NCBI RefSeq assembly: GCF_006539865.1
Contig: NZ_BJNV01000039.1
Location: 1-46,250 of the forward strand
DNA: 46,250 nucleotides
From: Zoogloea ramigera
GTDB lineage: Bacteria > Pseudomonadota > Gammaproteobacteria > Burkholderiales > Rhodocyclaceae
Direction: 5' to 3'
The number at the start of each line of letters is the position of its first letter. Position 1 is the stretch's first letter. The position numbers and the translations under genes were made by a program. Of this stretch, positions 38,011 through 46,250 are shown in pieces. The notes under the pieces are model-generated. The model was not told the origin of the DNA, ran no database searches, and saw nothing but the letters and a program-made list of their open reading frames with translations.

Positions 38011-38956
38011 GTCTGTCTTCACATCCGTCACCGAACCCGATCTGGCCGCCTGGCTGCAGAACTACGCCATCGGGCGGCTCGAACAGCTGCAGGGCATCTC
38101 CGCCGGCGTCCAGAACAGCAACTTCTTCGTCACCACCAGCCTGGGCCGCTACGTGCTCACGCTGTTCGAGACGATGCCCCGCTCCGAGCTGCCCTTCTAC
38201 CTGCACCTGATGGCCCACCTCGCGCGCCACGGTCTGCCGGTACCGGCCCCCGTCGCCAACCGCGACAACGAATACCTGGGCACCCTGTCGGGCAAGCCGG
38301 CGACGCTGGTGTCGCGGCTCGCCGGCCGCTCCGAGATGACGCCCAGCGTCGGCCACTGCGCCCGCATCGGCGCGATGATGGCCGGCCTGCACCTGGCCGG
38401 CATGTCCTTCGGCCGCCGCCAGCCCAACCCCCGCGGGGCCGAGTGGCGGCGCGACTGCGCCGCCCGGGTGCGCGCCCACCTGCCCCCCGACCAGCAGGCC
38501 GAGCTCGACGCCGAGCTCGCCTACCAGGCCGGCGTCGACCTCAAGGCGCTGCCCCAGGGCGTGATCCACGCCGACATGTTCCGCGACAACGTGCTGTGGG
38601 ACGGCGACTTCGTGGGCGGCGTCATCGACTTCTATTTCGCCGGGCACGATGCGCTGCTGTTCGACGTGGCGGTCACCGTCAACGACTGGTGCGCCGCCGC
38701 CGACGGCGGGCTCGACCCCGCCCGCAGCACCGCCCTCCTCGCCGCCTACGCCGAAAACCGCCCCTTCAGCGACACCGAGCGGGCCGCCTGGCCGGCCATG
38801 CTGCGCGCCGCGGCCCTGCGCTTCTGGCTCTCCCGCCTCGAAGACTTCCACCTGCCGCGGGCCGGCGAGATGGTGCTGGTGAAAGACCCCGACGAATACC
38901 GGCAGATCCTCCGCCAGCGGGCCCGGGCCACCGCCATGCCGGCGCTTCCCGCCTGA
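38009..38956 (+). CDS. thrB: Homoserine kinase ThrB (aminoglycoside phosphotransferase-fold type)
   Basis: Phosphorylates homoserine in threonine synthesis. The 315-residue protein is the non-GHMP, APH-fold ThrB of pseudomonads and betaproteobacteria: MSVFTSVTEPDLAAWLQNYA, GISAGVQNSNFFVTT, the catalytic loop VIHADMFRDNVLWDG and the metal-binding VIDFYFAG. The ATG at 38009 gives the normal family N-terminus. Neighbouring genes are not threonine genes. Confidence 0.95.
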   Translation: MSVFTSVTEPDLAAWLQNYAIGRLEQLQGISAGVQNSNFFVTTSLGRYVLTLFETMPRSELPFYLHLMAHLARHGLPVPAPVANRDNEYLGTLSGKPATLVSRLAGRSEMTPSVGHCARIGAMMAGLHLAGMSFGRRQPNPRGAEWRRDCAARVRAHLPPDQQAELDAELAYQAGVDLKALPQGVIHADMFRDNVLWDGDFVGGVIDFYFAGHDALLFDVAVTVNDWCAAADGGLDPARSTALLAAYAENRPFSDTERAAWPAMLRAAALRFWLSRLEDFHLPRAGEMVLVKDPDEYRQILRQRARATAMPALPA

Positions 38957-38976
38957 CCCGCCAGGCGACAGCCGGT

Positions 38977-39006
38977 TTGAACTCGGCACACAATTTGGGC
39001 TAGCAT
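38977..39006 (+). promoter_or_regulatory. Candidate sigma70 promoter of the BPSS1780-type operon
   Basis: TTGAAC at 38977-38982 and TAGCAT at 39001-39006 are separated by 18 bases and lie 43 bases before the first membrane-protein gene. The -35 matches five of six consensus bases and the -10 four of six. Confidence 0.5.
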
Positions 39007-39048
39007 TCTGCCGCAACGCAACATCCTGATTTTCCGCTCACTTTCCCC

Positions 39049-39840
39049 ATGACCGAACCGGCCTCCCCGGCAGCCCACCCCTACCAAGACGCGCGCCACC
39101 CGCGGCCCCGCCATGTAGCCCCGGCTGCCAGCCTGGCCTGGCTTAAAACCGGCTGGTCGTCCTTCACGCGCAACCCCGGCGTCTGGATGGCGATCAGCCT
39201 GGTGTTCTTCGTGATCCTCGTCGCGCTGCTGGCGATCCCCATCCTCGGCATGGTCATCGCGATAATCGGCTTCCCGGTGATGGTGGCCGGCATGGTGCTG
39301 GGCTGCGACGCGCAGGCCCGGGGCGAGCCGCTCAAGGTCGACCACCTCTTCAGCGGGCTGCGCGTCCATGGCGCCCACCTCGCGCTGGTCGGCTGCTTCT
39401 ATCTGCTCGGCACGGTGATCGCCGGCATCCTGCCGGTGCTCCTCGGCGGCCTCATCCTGACCGGGCTGTTCTATACCGAACTGCACAGCCTCAGCTGGCT
39501 CGCGGTTGCTCTCGGCAGCGCCGCCTTCGCCACCGGCGTCATCATCACGATCATGACCATCATGATCACCGCCCTGTGGTTCGCTCCTCCCCTGGTCATC
39601 CTCCGGGACACTCCGCCCCTCGACGCCATGAAGATGTCCCTGTCGGCCTGTTTCAACAACCTCGGCTCCTTCGTCGTGCTGGGGGTGCTGATCTACGTGC
39701 TCATCTGGGTCGCGCTGCTCCCCCTCGGGCTGGGCATGATCGTGCTGATCCCCGTTCTGGCCGGCACGCTCCACGCGTCCTACCAGGACGTCTTCGGCGA
39801 GCGCCCGGCCCTGCCGCCCGCCGCTGCCGCCAAGGAATAA
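39049..39840 (+). CDS. BPSS1780-family membrane protein (first copy)
   Basis: The 263-residue protein has about six membrane helices, a soluble N-terminus with HPRPRHVAPAASLAWLKTGW, the BPSS1780 opening, and FAPPLVILRDTPPLDAMKMS followed by SACFNNLGSFVVLG, the recurring 'residues after helix, then ACxxN' pattern of the family. Function unknown; related architecture to DUF2189-like transport/assembly proteins. Its stop is four bases before a second copy with AAGGA as ribosome site. Confidence 0.88.
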   Translation: MTEPASPAAHPYQDARHPRPRHVAPAASLAWLKTGWSSFTRNPGVWMAISLVFFVILVALLAIPILGMVIAIIGFPVMVAGMVLGCDAQARGEPLKVDHLFSGLRVHGAHLALVGCFYLLGTVIAGILPVLLGGLILTGLFYTELHSLSWLAVALGSAAFATGVIITIMTIMITALWFAPPLVILRDTPPLDAMKMSLSACFNNLGSFVVLGVLIYVLIWVALLPLGLGMIVLIPVLAGTLHASYQDVFGERPALPPAAAAKE

Positions 39841-39844
39841 ACCC

Positions 39845-40612
39845 ATGCAGGCACGCACCCTACCGGCCCAGCGCGGCTGGGCATGGATCATCGAAGGCTT
39901 CATGCTCTGGAAGCGCAACCCGGCGCTGATCACCTTCCTCGTCTTCGGCTACTGGCTGTGCCTGCTGGTGGTCGCCGCCGTGCCCTTCGTCGGCCAGGTG
40001 CTGATGTCGCTGATCATGCCGGCCCTGTCGCTGGGCATCTACAACGGCTGCAAGGCGGTTGGCGAGGGGCGCAAGGCCGGGCCCGACATCCTGCTCTCCG
40101 GCTTCCGCCAGAACCTCCCCGAACTGGTCAAGATCGGCGGCATCTACCTGATCGGCACCTTCGCGGTGCTCGGCCTCACCGCCCTGGCCGACGACGGCAT
40201 CCTGGCCGAGCTGATGCTCGGCAAGCGCAAGCTCGACGAGGCCACCGCCGAAGACCCGCAGCTCGGCCTGTCGCTCCTCATCGGCGCCCTCGGCTCGACG
40301 CCGCTGATGATGGCCTACTGGTTCGCCCCGCTGCTCGCCGGCTGGGGCCGCATCTCGGCGGCAAAGGCGATGTTCTTCAGCTTCGTGGCCTGCTCGCGCA
40401 ACTGGCGGGCTTTTCTGGCCTATGCGCTCGGGCTGATGCTCGTGGTGATGGTGCCCAGCCTGCTGATCGGCGTGCTCGCCCTGGTTTCGCCCCTGATCGG
40501 CCAGCTGCTCAGCATCGCCCTGCCGGCGGTGTTCATCCCGGTGGTCTTTGCCAGCTTCTACGCCAACGCCCTCGACGTGTTCGGCACGATCACCCCCGAT
40601 GACGCTGCCTGA
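39845..40612 (+). CDS. BPSS1780-family membrane protein (second copy)
   Basis: The 255-residue protein is a diverged paralogue of the preceding gene: ARTLPAQRGWAWIIEGFMLW corresponds to the same opening, and WFAPLLAGWGRISAAKAMFF with FSFVACSRNWRAFLAYALGL to the same central pattern. About six membrane helices. Its 3' end overlaps nadD by 14 bases, so transcription continues into the NAD/ribosome-maturation genes. Confidence 0.88.
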   Translation: MQARTLPAQRGWAWIIEGFMLWKRNPALITFLVFGYWLCLLVVAAVPFVGQVLMSLIMPALSLGIYNGCKAVGEGRKAGPDILLSGFRQNLPELVKIGGIYLIGTFAVLGLTALADDGILAELMLGKRKLDEATAEDPQLGLSLLIGALGSTPLMMAYWFAPLLAGWGRISAAKAMFFSFVACSRNWRAFLAYALGLMLVVMVPSLLIGVLALVSPLIGQLLSIALPAVFIPVVFASFYANALDVFGTITPDDAA

Positions 40613-41255
40613 GGCCGGCCCGCTGGGCGTCTTCGGCGGCACCTTCGACCCGATCCACTACGGCCACCTGCGTCTCGCCGAAACCGCCCGCGAAGCCCTC
40701 GGCCTCACCCGGGTGCGCCTGATCCCCGCCGGCCAGCCGCCCCACCGGGCCACGCCCGGCGCCGCCGGCGCCCACCGGCTGGCGATGGCCCGCCTCGCCG
40801 CCGCCAGCAACCCGGCCTTCGAGGTCGACCCGGCCGAAGTCGAGGCCGCCCAGGCCAGCTACACCATCCTCAGCCTCGAACGCCTGCGCGCCGAGCTCGG
40901 CCCCCGGCGGCCCCTGGTGCTGCTGCTCGGCGTGGACGCCTTCCTCGGCCTGCCCACCTGGCGGCGCTGGACCGAGCTCTTCGATTTCGCCCACCTGGCC
41001 GTCGCCAACCGGCCGGGCTACAGCCTGGGCGGCGCCGCGATGCCGGCCGCCCTCGCCGAACAGGTGAGCCGCCGCCAGGCCACTCCCGACACCCTGGGCG
41101 CAGCGCCCGCCGGGCGCCTGGTGCAGTTTGCGATGACGCCGCTGGCCATCTCCGCCACCGACATCCGCGCCCGCTGCGCCGCCGGCCAGAGCCTGCGCTA
41201 TTTGCTCCCCCCGCCGGTTGTTGACTATATTTCCCGGCATCAACTCTACCTCTGA
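40599..41255 (+). CDS. nadD: Nicotinate-nucleotide adenylyltransferase NadD
   Basis: NadD transfers AMP to nicotinate mononucleotide in NAD synthesis. The 218-residue protein shows GVFGGTFDPIHYGHLRLAE with the (H/T)xxH motif, LIPAGQPPHR, LLLGVDAFLGLPTWRRW and the ISATDIRARC loop near the C-terminus. The start at 40599 overlaps the upstream membrane-protein gene; the longer frame is spurious. Followed after four bases by rsfS, the conserved betaproteobacterial order. Confidence 0.96.
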   Translation: MTLPEAGPLGVFGGTFDPIHYGHLRLAETAREALGLTRVRLIPAGQPPHRATPGAAGAHRLAMARLAAASNPAFEVDPAEVEAAQASYTILSLERLRAELGPRRPLVLLLGVDAFLGLPTWRRWTELFDFAHLAVANRPGYSLGGAAMPAALAEQVSRRQATPDTLGAAPAGRLVQFAMTPLAISATDIRARCAAGQSLRYLLPPPVVDYISRHQLYL

Positions 41256-41259
41256 ATCA

Positions 41260-41628
41260 ATGGACATCCAGCACTTCGAAACCCTCGTCGTATCCGCCCT
41301 CGAAGACATCAAGGGCAAGGACATTCGCGTCATCGACACCACCCGCCTGACCTCCCTGTTCGACCGGGTGATCATCGCCACCGCCGACTCCAACCGCCAG
41401 ACCCGCGCCCTGGCCCGCCACGTGGCCGACAAGGCCCGCGAGGCCGGCATCGAGGTCGTCGGCATCGAAGGCGAGGGCGGCGGCGAGTGGGTGCTGGTCG
41501 ACCTTGGCGGCATCGTCGTGCACGTCATGCAGGCGGCCGTGCGCAGCTATTACAACCTCGAGGAGCTGTGGGGCGCCGCCCCGGCCCGGCCCGGCCGCCC
41601 AGGCGGGCTCTCGGCCCACGCCGCCTGA
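41260..41628 (+). CDS. rsfS: Ribosome silencing factor RsfS
   Basis: RsfS binds ribosomal protein uL14 and blocks subunit joining under starvation. The 122-residue protein has LEDIKGKDIRVIDTTRLTSL, FDRVIIATADSNRQTRALAR and GEGGGEWVLVDLGGIVVHVM, then YYNLEELW, the family signature. The last 20 residues are Pro/Gly/Ala-rich and not conserved. ATG 41260 fits the family N-terminus. Confidence 0.95.
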   Translation: MDIQHFETLVVSALEDIKGKDIRVIDTTRLTSLFDRVIIATADSNRQTRALARHVADKAREAGIEVVGIEGEGGGEWVLVDLGGIVVHVMQAAVRSYYNLEELWGAAPARPGRPGGLSAHAA

Positions 41629-41658
41629 CCCCGGCGGCCCGGCGGTCGGCTCCGCATC

Positions 41659-42129
41659 ATGAAACTCATCCTCGTCGCCGTCGGCACCCGCATGCCGGGC
41701 TGGGTCGACACCGGCTTCGACGACTTCGCCAAGCGCATGCCGCGGGAGCTGCCGCTGCAGCTCATCGAGGTCAAGGCCGAGCCACGCACCACCGGCAAGA
41801 CCGCCGCTGCCATGATGGCCGCCGAAGCAGCCCGCATCGAGGCCGTGCTGCCACCGCGCTGCCGGCGCCTGATCCTCGACGAGCGTGGCGAAGACCTCAC
41901 CACCAAGGCCCTCGCCCGGCGCCTCGAGCGCTGGCAGGAGGGCGGTGACGACGTGGCCATCATCATCGGCGGCCCCGACGGCCTCGACCCGGCCCTCAAG
42001 GCCAGCGCCCACGAAACCATGCGCCTCTCCAGCCTCACCCTTCCCCACGCGATGGTCCGCGTGATGCTCGCCGAGGCGGTCTATCGCGCCTGGAGCGTCC
42101 TCAAGAACCACCCCTACCACCGGGAATGA
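41659..42129 (+). CDS. rlmH: 23S rRNA pseudouridine-1915 N3-methyltransferase RlmH
   Basis: RlmH methylates pseudouridine 1915 in helix 69 of 23S rRNA on assembled ribosomes. The 156-residue SPOUT protein has [20 protein letters not shown], the knot [11 protein letters not shown] and [20 protein letters not shown] followed by [14 protein letters not shown], the invariant C-terminus. The stop overlaps the first possible start of maf (ATGA). Confidence 0.97.
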   Translation: MKLILVAVGTRMPGWVDTGFDDFAKRMPRELPLQLIEVKAEPRTTGKTAAAMMAAEAARIEAVLPPRCRRLILDERGEDLTTKALARRLERWQEGGDDVAIIIGGPDGLDPALKASAHETMRLSSLTLPHAMVRVMLAEAVYRAWSVLKNHPYHRE

Positions 42130-42752
42130 GCCGCCCGGCCCCCAGCACCATGTCCATCTACCTCGCCTCCAACAGCCCGCGCCGGCGCGAACTGCTGCAC
42201 CAGATCCACGTCCGCCACGAAGCCCTGCTCTTCCGCGGCCCCGGGCGGGAAGACCACGACATCAACGAGGACGTCCGCCCCGGCGAGGACGCCTTCACCT
42301 ACGTCCAGCGGGTCGCCCAGGCCAAGGCCGAGGGCGGCATCCAGCGCATGCACTGGCGCGGCCTGCCGCCGCAGCTGCTGCTCGCCGCCGACACCACCCT
42401 CGAACTCGACGGCGAGATCATCGGCAAGCCGGACAACGAAAGCCACGCCATGGAGATCCTGCGCCGGCTGTCCGGGCGCACCCACCAGGTGCTCACCGCG
42501 GTCGTGCTCACCGACGGCAAGCGCTTCGCCCAACGGCTGTCGGTCAGCCAGGTGCGCTTCCGGCGCCTCGACGACGAGGAGATCCACCACTACGTTTCCA
42601 GCGGAGAGGCCGCCGACAAGGCCGGCGCCTACGGCATCCAGGGCCGCGCCGCGATGTTCATCGAGGAGATCCGCGGCAGCTACAGCGGCATCATGGGCCT
42701 GCCCCTGTTCGAGACTGCGGCCCTGCTGCAGGAATTCGGCTATTCTCTGTGA
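42126..42752 (+). CDS. maf: Maf family nucleotide pyrophosphatase (dTTP/UTP type, YhdE-like)
   Basis: The Maf pyrophosphatase hydrolyses non-canonical and some canonical nucleoside triphosphates; this one is closest in pattern to E. coli YhdE (dTTP/UTP). Visible: [64 protein letters not shown] and [12 protein letters not shown]. The frame starts at 42126 overlapping rlmH, but ATG 42150 ([10 protein letters not shown]) gives the usual N-terminus and may be the true start. Confidence 0.94.
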   Translation: MSRPAPSTMSIYLASNSPRRRELLHQIHVRHEALLFRGPGREDHDINEDVRPGEDAFTYVQRVAQAKAEGGIQRMHWRGLPPQLLLAADTTLELDGEIIGKPDNESHAMEILRRLSGRTHQVLTAVVLTDGKRFAQRLSVSQVRFRRLDDEEIHHYVSSGEAADKAGAYGIQGRAAMFIEEIRGSYSGIMGLPLFETAALLQEFGYSL

Positions 42753-42958
42753 CCGCCCGCCGGCCATCGCCGGCACCGCAGCAGGAGACCCCACCCACCA
42801 ACACACGCCCCCCGGCCGGAAGCCCGGAGCCGGGGAGCACCGGACGACGACGCCTCTGCCCGCCGGGGGCAACGAGCGGCGCCCCACGGGACAAGTGGCG
42901 ATCGGTGATGGCACGGCAACGCGCCCGCCATCACCCATCACCATTTGCCATCCCCACC

Positions 42959-44413
42959 ATGTCCGACGAATACCTGATCAACTTCACCCCCCAGGAAACC
43001 CGGGTCGCCCTCATGCAGCAGGGCGTCGTCCAGGAAGTGCATGTCGAGCGAACCGCCAGCCGCGGCATCGTCGGCAACATCTACCTGGGCCGCGTCGTGC
43101 GCGTGCTGCCGGGCATGCAGTCGGCCTTCATGGACGTGGGCCTTGAGCGCACAGCCTTCCTGCACGTGGCCGACATCTGGTGCGACCGCCACGCCGGCGA
43201 CGCCCCGCGCCCCATCGAACGCATCCTCGCCGAGGGCCAGAACCTGATGGTGCAGGTGCTCAAGGACCCGCTGGGCACCAAGGGCGCGCGGCTGTCCACC
43301 CAGATCTCCATCGCCGGGCGGATGCTCGTCTTCCTGCCCCAGGACAAGCACATCGGGATCTCCCAGCGCATCGGCGACGAGACCGAGCGCGAAGCGCTGC
43401 GCGAGCGGGTGCACCGCCTGCTGCCGGCCGGCGAGACCGGCGGCTACATCGTCCGCACGATGGCCGAAAACGCCTCCGACGAAGAGCTCGCCGCCGACAT
43501 CGCCTACCTCAAGAAGCTGTGGGCCGAAATCAAGAACCGCGCCGTCGGCGCCCGCCCACCCACGGTGCTGTACCAGGACCTCAACCTCGCCCAGCGGGTG
43601 CTGCGCGACCTGGTCACCGAAGACACCACCCGCATCGTCGCCGACTCCCGCGAGAACTTCCAGAAGCTCAGCGCCTTCGCCAGCGAATACATGCCCCAGG
43701 TCGCGCCGCTACTCGAGCACTACACCGGCGAGCGCCCGCTGTTCGACCTGCACGGTGTCGAGGCCGAGATCGAGAAAGCTCTCGCCCGCCGGGTCGACCT
43801 CAAATCGGGCGGCTACCTGATCATCGACCAGACCGAGGCGATGACCACCATCGACGTCAACACCGGCGGCTTCGTCGGCGCCCGCAACTTCGACGACACC
43901 ATCTTCAAGACCAACCTCGAGGCGGCCCAGTCCATCGCCCGCCAGCTGCGCGTGCGCAACCTGGGCGGCATCATCATCGTCGACTTCATCGACATGGAGA
44001 ACCTCGAGCACCGCAGCGCCGTGCTCGACGAATTCCGCAAGGCCCTCGCCCGCGACCACACCAAGATGACGGTGAATGGCTTCACCTCGCTGGGCCTGGT
44101 CGAGATGACCCGCAAGCGCACCCGCGAATCCCTGGCCCACCTGCTGTGCGAGCCCTGCTCCACCTGCAACGGCCGCGGCGAAGTGAAGACTGCCCGCACG
44201 GTGGCCTACGAGATCCTCCGCGAACTCCTGCGCGAAGCCCGCCAGTTCAACGCCAAGGAGTTCCGCGTGCTCGCCGCGCCCAACGTCATCGACCTCTTCC
44301 TCGAGGAAGAATCCCAGTCGCTGGCGATGCTCTCCGACTTCATCGACCGCACCGTCTCGCTGCACCCGGAGGCCAGCTACGGGCAAGAGCAGTTCGACAT
44401 CGTGCTACTCTAG
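42959..44413 (+). CDS. rng: Ribonuclease G
   Basis: RNase G is the endonuclease that matures the 5' end of 16S rRNA and degrades some mRNAs. The 484-residue protein starts MSDEYLINFTPQETRVALMQ, then the S1 domain (about 35-125), the catalytic core with TTIDVNTGGFVGARNFDDTI carrying the magnesium aspartate, IIIVDFIDME, and the zinc-link CEPCSTCNGRG. It lacks the long C-terminal scaffold of RNase E. Positions 42753-42958 before it hold no gene but include a C-rich heptamer-like stretch. Last gene of the nadD-rsfS-rlmH-maf-rng run. Confidence 0.96.
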   Translation: MSDEYLINFTPQETRVALMQQGVVQEVHVERTASRGIVGNIYLGRVVRVLPGMQSAFMDVGLERTAFLHVADIWCDRHAGDAPRPIERILAEGQNLMVQVLKDPLGTKGARLSTQISIAGRMLVFLPQDKHIGISQRIGDETEREALRERVHRLLPAGETGGYIVRTMAENASDEELAADIAYLKKLWAEIKNRAVGARPPTVLYQDLNLAQRVLRDLVTEDTTRIVADSRENFQKLSAFASEYMPQVAPLLEHYTGERPLFDLHGVEAEIEKALARRVDLKSGGYLIIDQTEAMTTIDVNTGGFVGARNFDDTIFKTNLEAAQSIARQLRVRNLGGIIIVDFIDMENLEHRSAVLDEFRKALARDHTKMTVNGFTSLGLVEMTRKRTRESLAHLLCEPCSTCNGRGEVKTARTVAYEILRELLREARQFNAKEFRVLAAPNVIDLFLEEESQSLAMLSDFIDRTVSLHPEASYGQEQFDIVLL

Positions 44414-44440
44414 CCTAAACAGTTCCGAAGCATTCCGCAC

Positions 44441-44484
44441 AAAGCCGGGAAAGCCAATTAAAATAAGGCTTTCCCGGCTTTTTT
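44441..44484 (+). terminator. Rho-independent terminator after rng
   Basis: AAAGCCGGGAAAGCC pairs perfectly with GGCTTTCCCGGCTTT over an AT-rich 11-base loop, followed by a T run, 27 bases after the rng stop. This is the strongest intrinsic terminator of the window and marks the end of the housekeeping unit. Confidence 0.92.
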
Positions 44485-44529
44485 ACTCCCTAAAGTTCCG
44501 GCACGTTCTACCCCAAGCCGGCCTCTCGT

Positions 44530-44612
44530 GGGGGTATCGATGGGGGTATCTTGAGTCCGAGCCTTTTCCGATACCCCCAAACGCTGGGACACCTCGACCC
44601 GGAGATACCCCC
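44530..44612. promoter_or_regulatory. Four copies of a 9-bp motif upstream of the integrase
   Basis: GGGGGTATC occurs in direct orientation at 44530-44538 and 44542-44550 (12-base phase) and as its reverse complement GATACCCCC at 44570-44578 and 44604-44612, the last copy ending directly at the integrase ATG. This could be a set of integrase arm-binding sites, an operator for autoregulation, or both. Confidence 0.65.
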
Positions 44613-45854
44613 ATGCCCCTGACCGAAACCCAGATAAAGGCCCTGAAGCCTGGCGAGAAGGCCCGCAAGGCGGCGGACGAAAAAGGGCTTTACCTGCTGG
44701 TGCAGCCCGGCGGCGGTAAGCTGTGGCGGCTCAAGTACCGGGTGGACGGAAAGGAAAAGCTGCTTGCCCTGGGGGCTTATCCCGATGTCTCCCTCAAGAT
44801 GGCGAGGGAGCGCCGGGACGAAGCCCGCCGGCTCCTGGCGGATGGAATCGACCCCAGCGAACAGCGCAAAGCAGAAGCAAAGGCCCGGGCCGAAGCATCG
44901 GGCAACACCTTCGAGAAGATCGCCCGGGAGTGGCACACCAAGATGCTGCCGACGTGGGTGGAGGGAACCGCCAACAACACATTGCGGCGAATGGAAATCA
45001 GCATATTCCCCGTGATTGGACACAAGCCCATGGCGGACCTTGGAGCCCCCGAATTGCTGTCGACCATTCGGCGCATTGAAGCATCGGGGAAGCTGGAAAC
45101 CGCCCACAGGGCGCTCCAGATCTGCGGGCAGGTGTTCCGCTATGCCGTGGCCACAGGCCGCGCCGAACGCGACCCTACGGGCGATCTGCGGGGCGCCTTG
45201 CCGCCAGCAAGAAAGAAGCACAGGCCCGCGATCACTACGCCGCCAGAAGTGGGGGCGCTGCTGCGATCAATCGAGGTCTTCAAGGGCACCCTGATTGTTC
45301 ACTCCGCCTTGATGCTCTCGCCCTTGGTGTTCGTGCGCCCTGGCGAGCTGCGGAAAGCGGAATGGGCCGAAATCGACCTTGAAAAGGGTGAATGGAACAT
45401 CCCGGCCGAACGGATGAAGGGATGGGTACGCAAGGGCATCACGACGCCTCACCTTGTCCCGCTGGCCCCGCAGGCGGTGGCGATCCTGCGCAACCTTCAC
45501 CCGCTGACCGGGCGGGGCGTGTATGTCTTCGCCGGCCGTGACCCAAAGCAGCCGATGAGCAACGCCGCCGTGAATGCTGGCCTGCGCCGCATGGGCTACG
45601 ACACGAAAACCGAGATGACCGGACATGGCTTCCGGGCAATGGCCCGGACGATCCTGCATGAAGAGCTAGGCGTGGACCGGGAGGTGATCGAACACCAGCT
45701 AGCACACGCGGTGCCCGATGCCCTGGGCACCGCCTACAACCGCACCAAATTCATCAAGGACCGGCGCCGGATGATGGATCTATGGGCGGACTACCTGGGG
45801 CGGCTCAAGGCGGGGGCGGAGGTCGTAGAGCTTCCCGGGCGAGGGGTTGCGTGA
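44613..45854 (+). CDS. int: Tyrosine integrase, P4 type (DUF4102 N-terminus)
   Basis: The 413-residue protein has the P4-type arm-binding domain, MPLTETQIKALKPGEKARKA with KGLYLLVQPGGGKLWRLKYR and LALGAYPDVSLKMARERRDE, a core-binding domain at about 105-200, and the catalytic domain with VRPGELRKAEW (first Arg), HGFRAMARTIL (His and second Arg), HQLAHA and the tyrosine in AYNRTKF. All catalytic residues are present. ATG 44613 has GGAG at 44601-44604. Integrases of this type sit at the end of genomic islands and prophages, usually beside a tRNA; no tRNA is seen here, so the attachment site may lie in or near the rng terminator. Confidence 0.94.
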   Translation: MPLTETQIKALKPGEKARKAADEKGLYLLVQPGGGKLWRLKYRVDGKEKLLALGAYPDVSLKMARERRDEARRLLADGIDPSEQRKAEAKARAEASGNTFEKIAREWHTKMLPTWVEGTANNTLRRMEISIFPVIGHKPMADLGAPELLSTIRRIEASGKLETAHRALQICGQVFRYAVATGRAERDPTGDLRGALPPARKKHRPAITTPPEVGALLRSIEVFKGTLIVHSALMLSPLVFVRPGELRKAEWAEIDLEKGEWNIPAERMKGWVRKGITTPHLVPLAPQAVAILRNLHPLTGRGVYVFAGRDPKQPMSNAAVNAGLRRMGYDTKTEMTGHGFRAMARTILHEELGVDREVIEHQLAHAVPDALGTAYNRTKFIKDRRRMMDLWADYLGRLKAGAEVVELPGRGVA

Positions 45855-46250
45855 TGGGTTCCGATCAAGCGGCATCACTAGAGATTGTTCGATCGGTCGT
45901 GATGGGATGGGACTACTTGTGCGGAAGCCGGCCCACTTACAACGCTTTATGCCGACTTGTGGAAAGAGAGGATGCTAAGGCCGCATGGGTGAAACTTTAT
46001 TCCATGCCCGTTTTAGACGAATGGAGCTTTCATGATGTCGCCTTGTTTATAGGACGTGAGGTTATCGGGTGTTTCATTCCCGCCGCGTACAGGCGAACAG
46101 CCAAGGAAATCAAGGCTGCTGGCTCTAGGGCTGCAAAACTAGCGGCGGAGTTGGCCAGCCTGATCGAAAAAAACGGGACGCTTCAATTTCTTGACTCTGA
46201 CTTGATGTCACCTATTGAATGCGCTTCGCTCGATCGCATACATCGTGGAA
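45854..46250 (+). CDS. Unknown protein, 3' end beyond window (island gene)
   Basis: The frame starts MGSDQAASLEIVRSVVMGWD at an ATG that overlaps the integrase stop (TGATG) and is open for 132 codons to the edge. I do not recognise it. It is soluble, with a basic/alanine helical stretch (RRTAKEIKAAGSRAAKLAAE) near residues 80-99. Its base composition is clearly lower in GC and its codons less biased than the upstream housekeeping genes, which supports recent acquisition together with the integrase. Confidence 0.7.
   Translation, partial: MGSDQAASLEIVRSVVMGWDYLCGSRPTYNALCRLVEREDAKAAWVKLYSMPVLDEWSFHDVALFIGREVIGCFIPAAYRRTAKEIKAAGSRAAKLAAELASLIEKNGTLQFLDSDLMSPIECASLDRIHRG

Noticed and set aside
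36634-39003. A 789-codon plus-strand frame crossing the cyclase and thrB
   Set aside because: It spans two real genes in other frames and has no recognisable domain.
44414-44612. A tRNA or tmRNA gene as attachment site next to the integrase
   Set aside because: No cloverleaf or conserved T-loop sequence found; the only structure is the rng terminator and the 9-bp motifs.

Overview
The window is high-GC DNA with densely packed genes that looks like a chromosome segment of a facultatively anaerobic betaproteobacterium, most likely Rhodocyclales (Azoarcus/Thauera-like). The evidence is the ubiUVT genes for oxygen-independent ubiquinone synthesis behind an FNR-type box, an SAH riboswitch in front of ahcY-metF, BPSS1780-type membrane proteins, and the nadD-rsfS-rlmH-maf-rng order. 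The genus is an inference from gene content, not a measurement.

Left part (1-14304). A minus-strand series carries a LON-domain protein (cut by the edge), ubiX, a sodium:solute symporter with a probable one-base frameshift, a large membrane PAS/GAF/GGDEF/EAL protein, and an orphan periplasmic binding lipoprotein that is probably its ligand partner. Divergent from these is ubiU-ubiV-ubiT with an FNR-like box centred 41.5 bases before an inferred transcription start. Then follow a VanZ-like membrane protein, a thioredoxin-like [2Fe-2S] ferredoxin, an alpha/beta hydrolase, a glutathione transferase and a NodI/NodJ-type ABC exporter.

Middle part (14305-23015). A compact type I-G (formerly I-U) CRISPR-Cas locus has csb1 (cas7), csb2 (cas5-cas6), cas3 with a C-terminal HD domain and a short Cas8-like gene, followed by an array of 20 full 37-bp repeats, 20 spacers and one truncated last repeat. 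No cas1, cas2 or cas4 is present. Just after the array come a degenerate 21-bp tandem repeat and a ParDE-type toxin-antitoxin pair whose antitoxin has an in-frame amber codon.

Right-centre (23016-33670). cutA and dsbD are followed by a promoter, a well-formed SAH riboswitch, ahcY and metF. Three bases after metF a run of genes of unknown function starts: a single-J-domain protein, two very acidic proteins, a helical 410-aa protein and two smaller proteins. This run is the best candidate for an undescribed system. A three-lipoprotein CsgG/DUF4810/GNA1162 operon follows and ends in a hairpin shared with the convergent rep gene.

Right part (33671-46250). Here lie rep helicase, a tandem-duplicated hotdog thioesterase, a PAS/GGDEF cyclase, thrB, two BPSS1780-type membrane proteins, and the housekeeping run nadD-rsfS-rlmH-maf-rng closed by a strong terminator. 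Directly beyond the terminator is a P4-type integrase preceded by four copies of a 9-bp motif. It overlaps an unknown gene of lower GC that runs off the edge, so the window probably ends just inside a genomic island.
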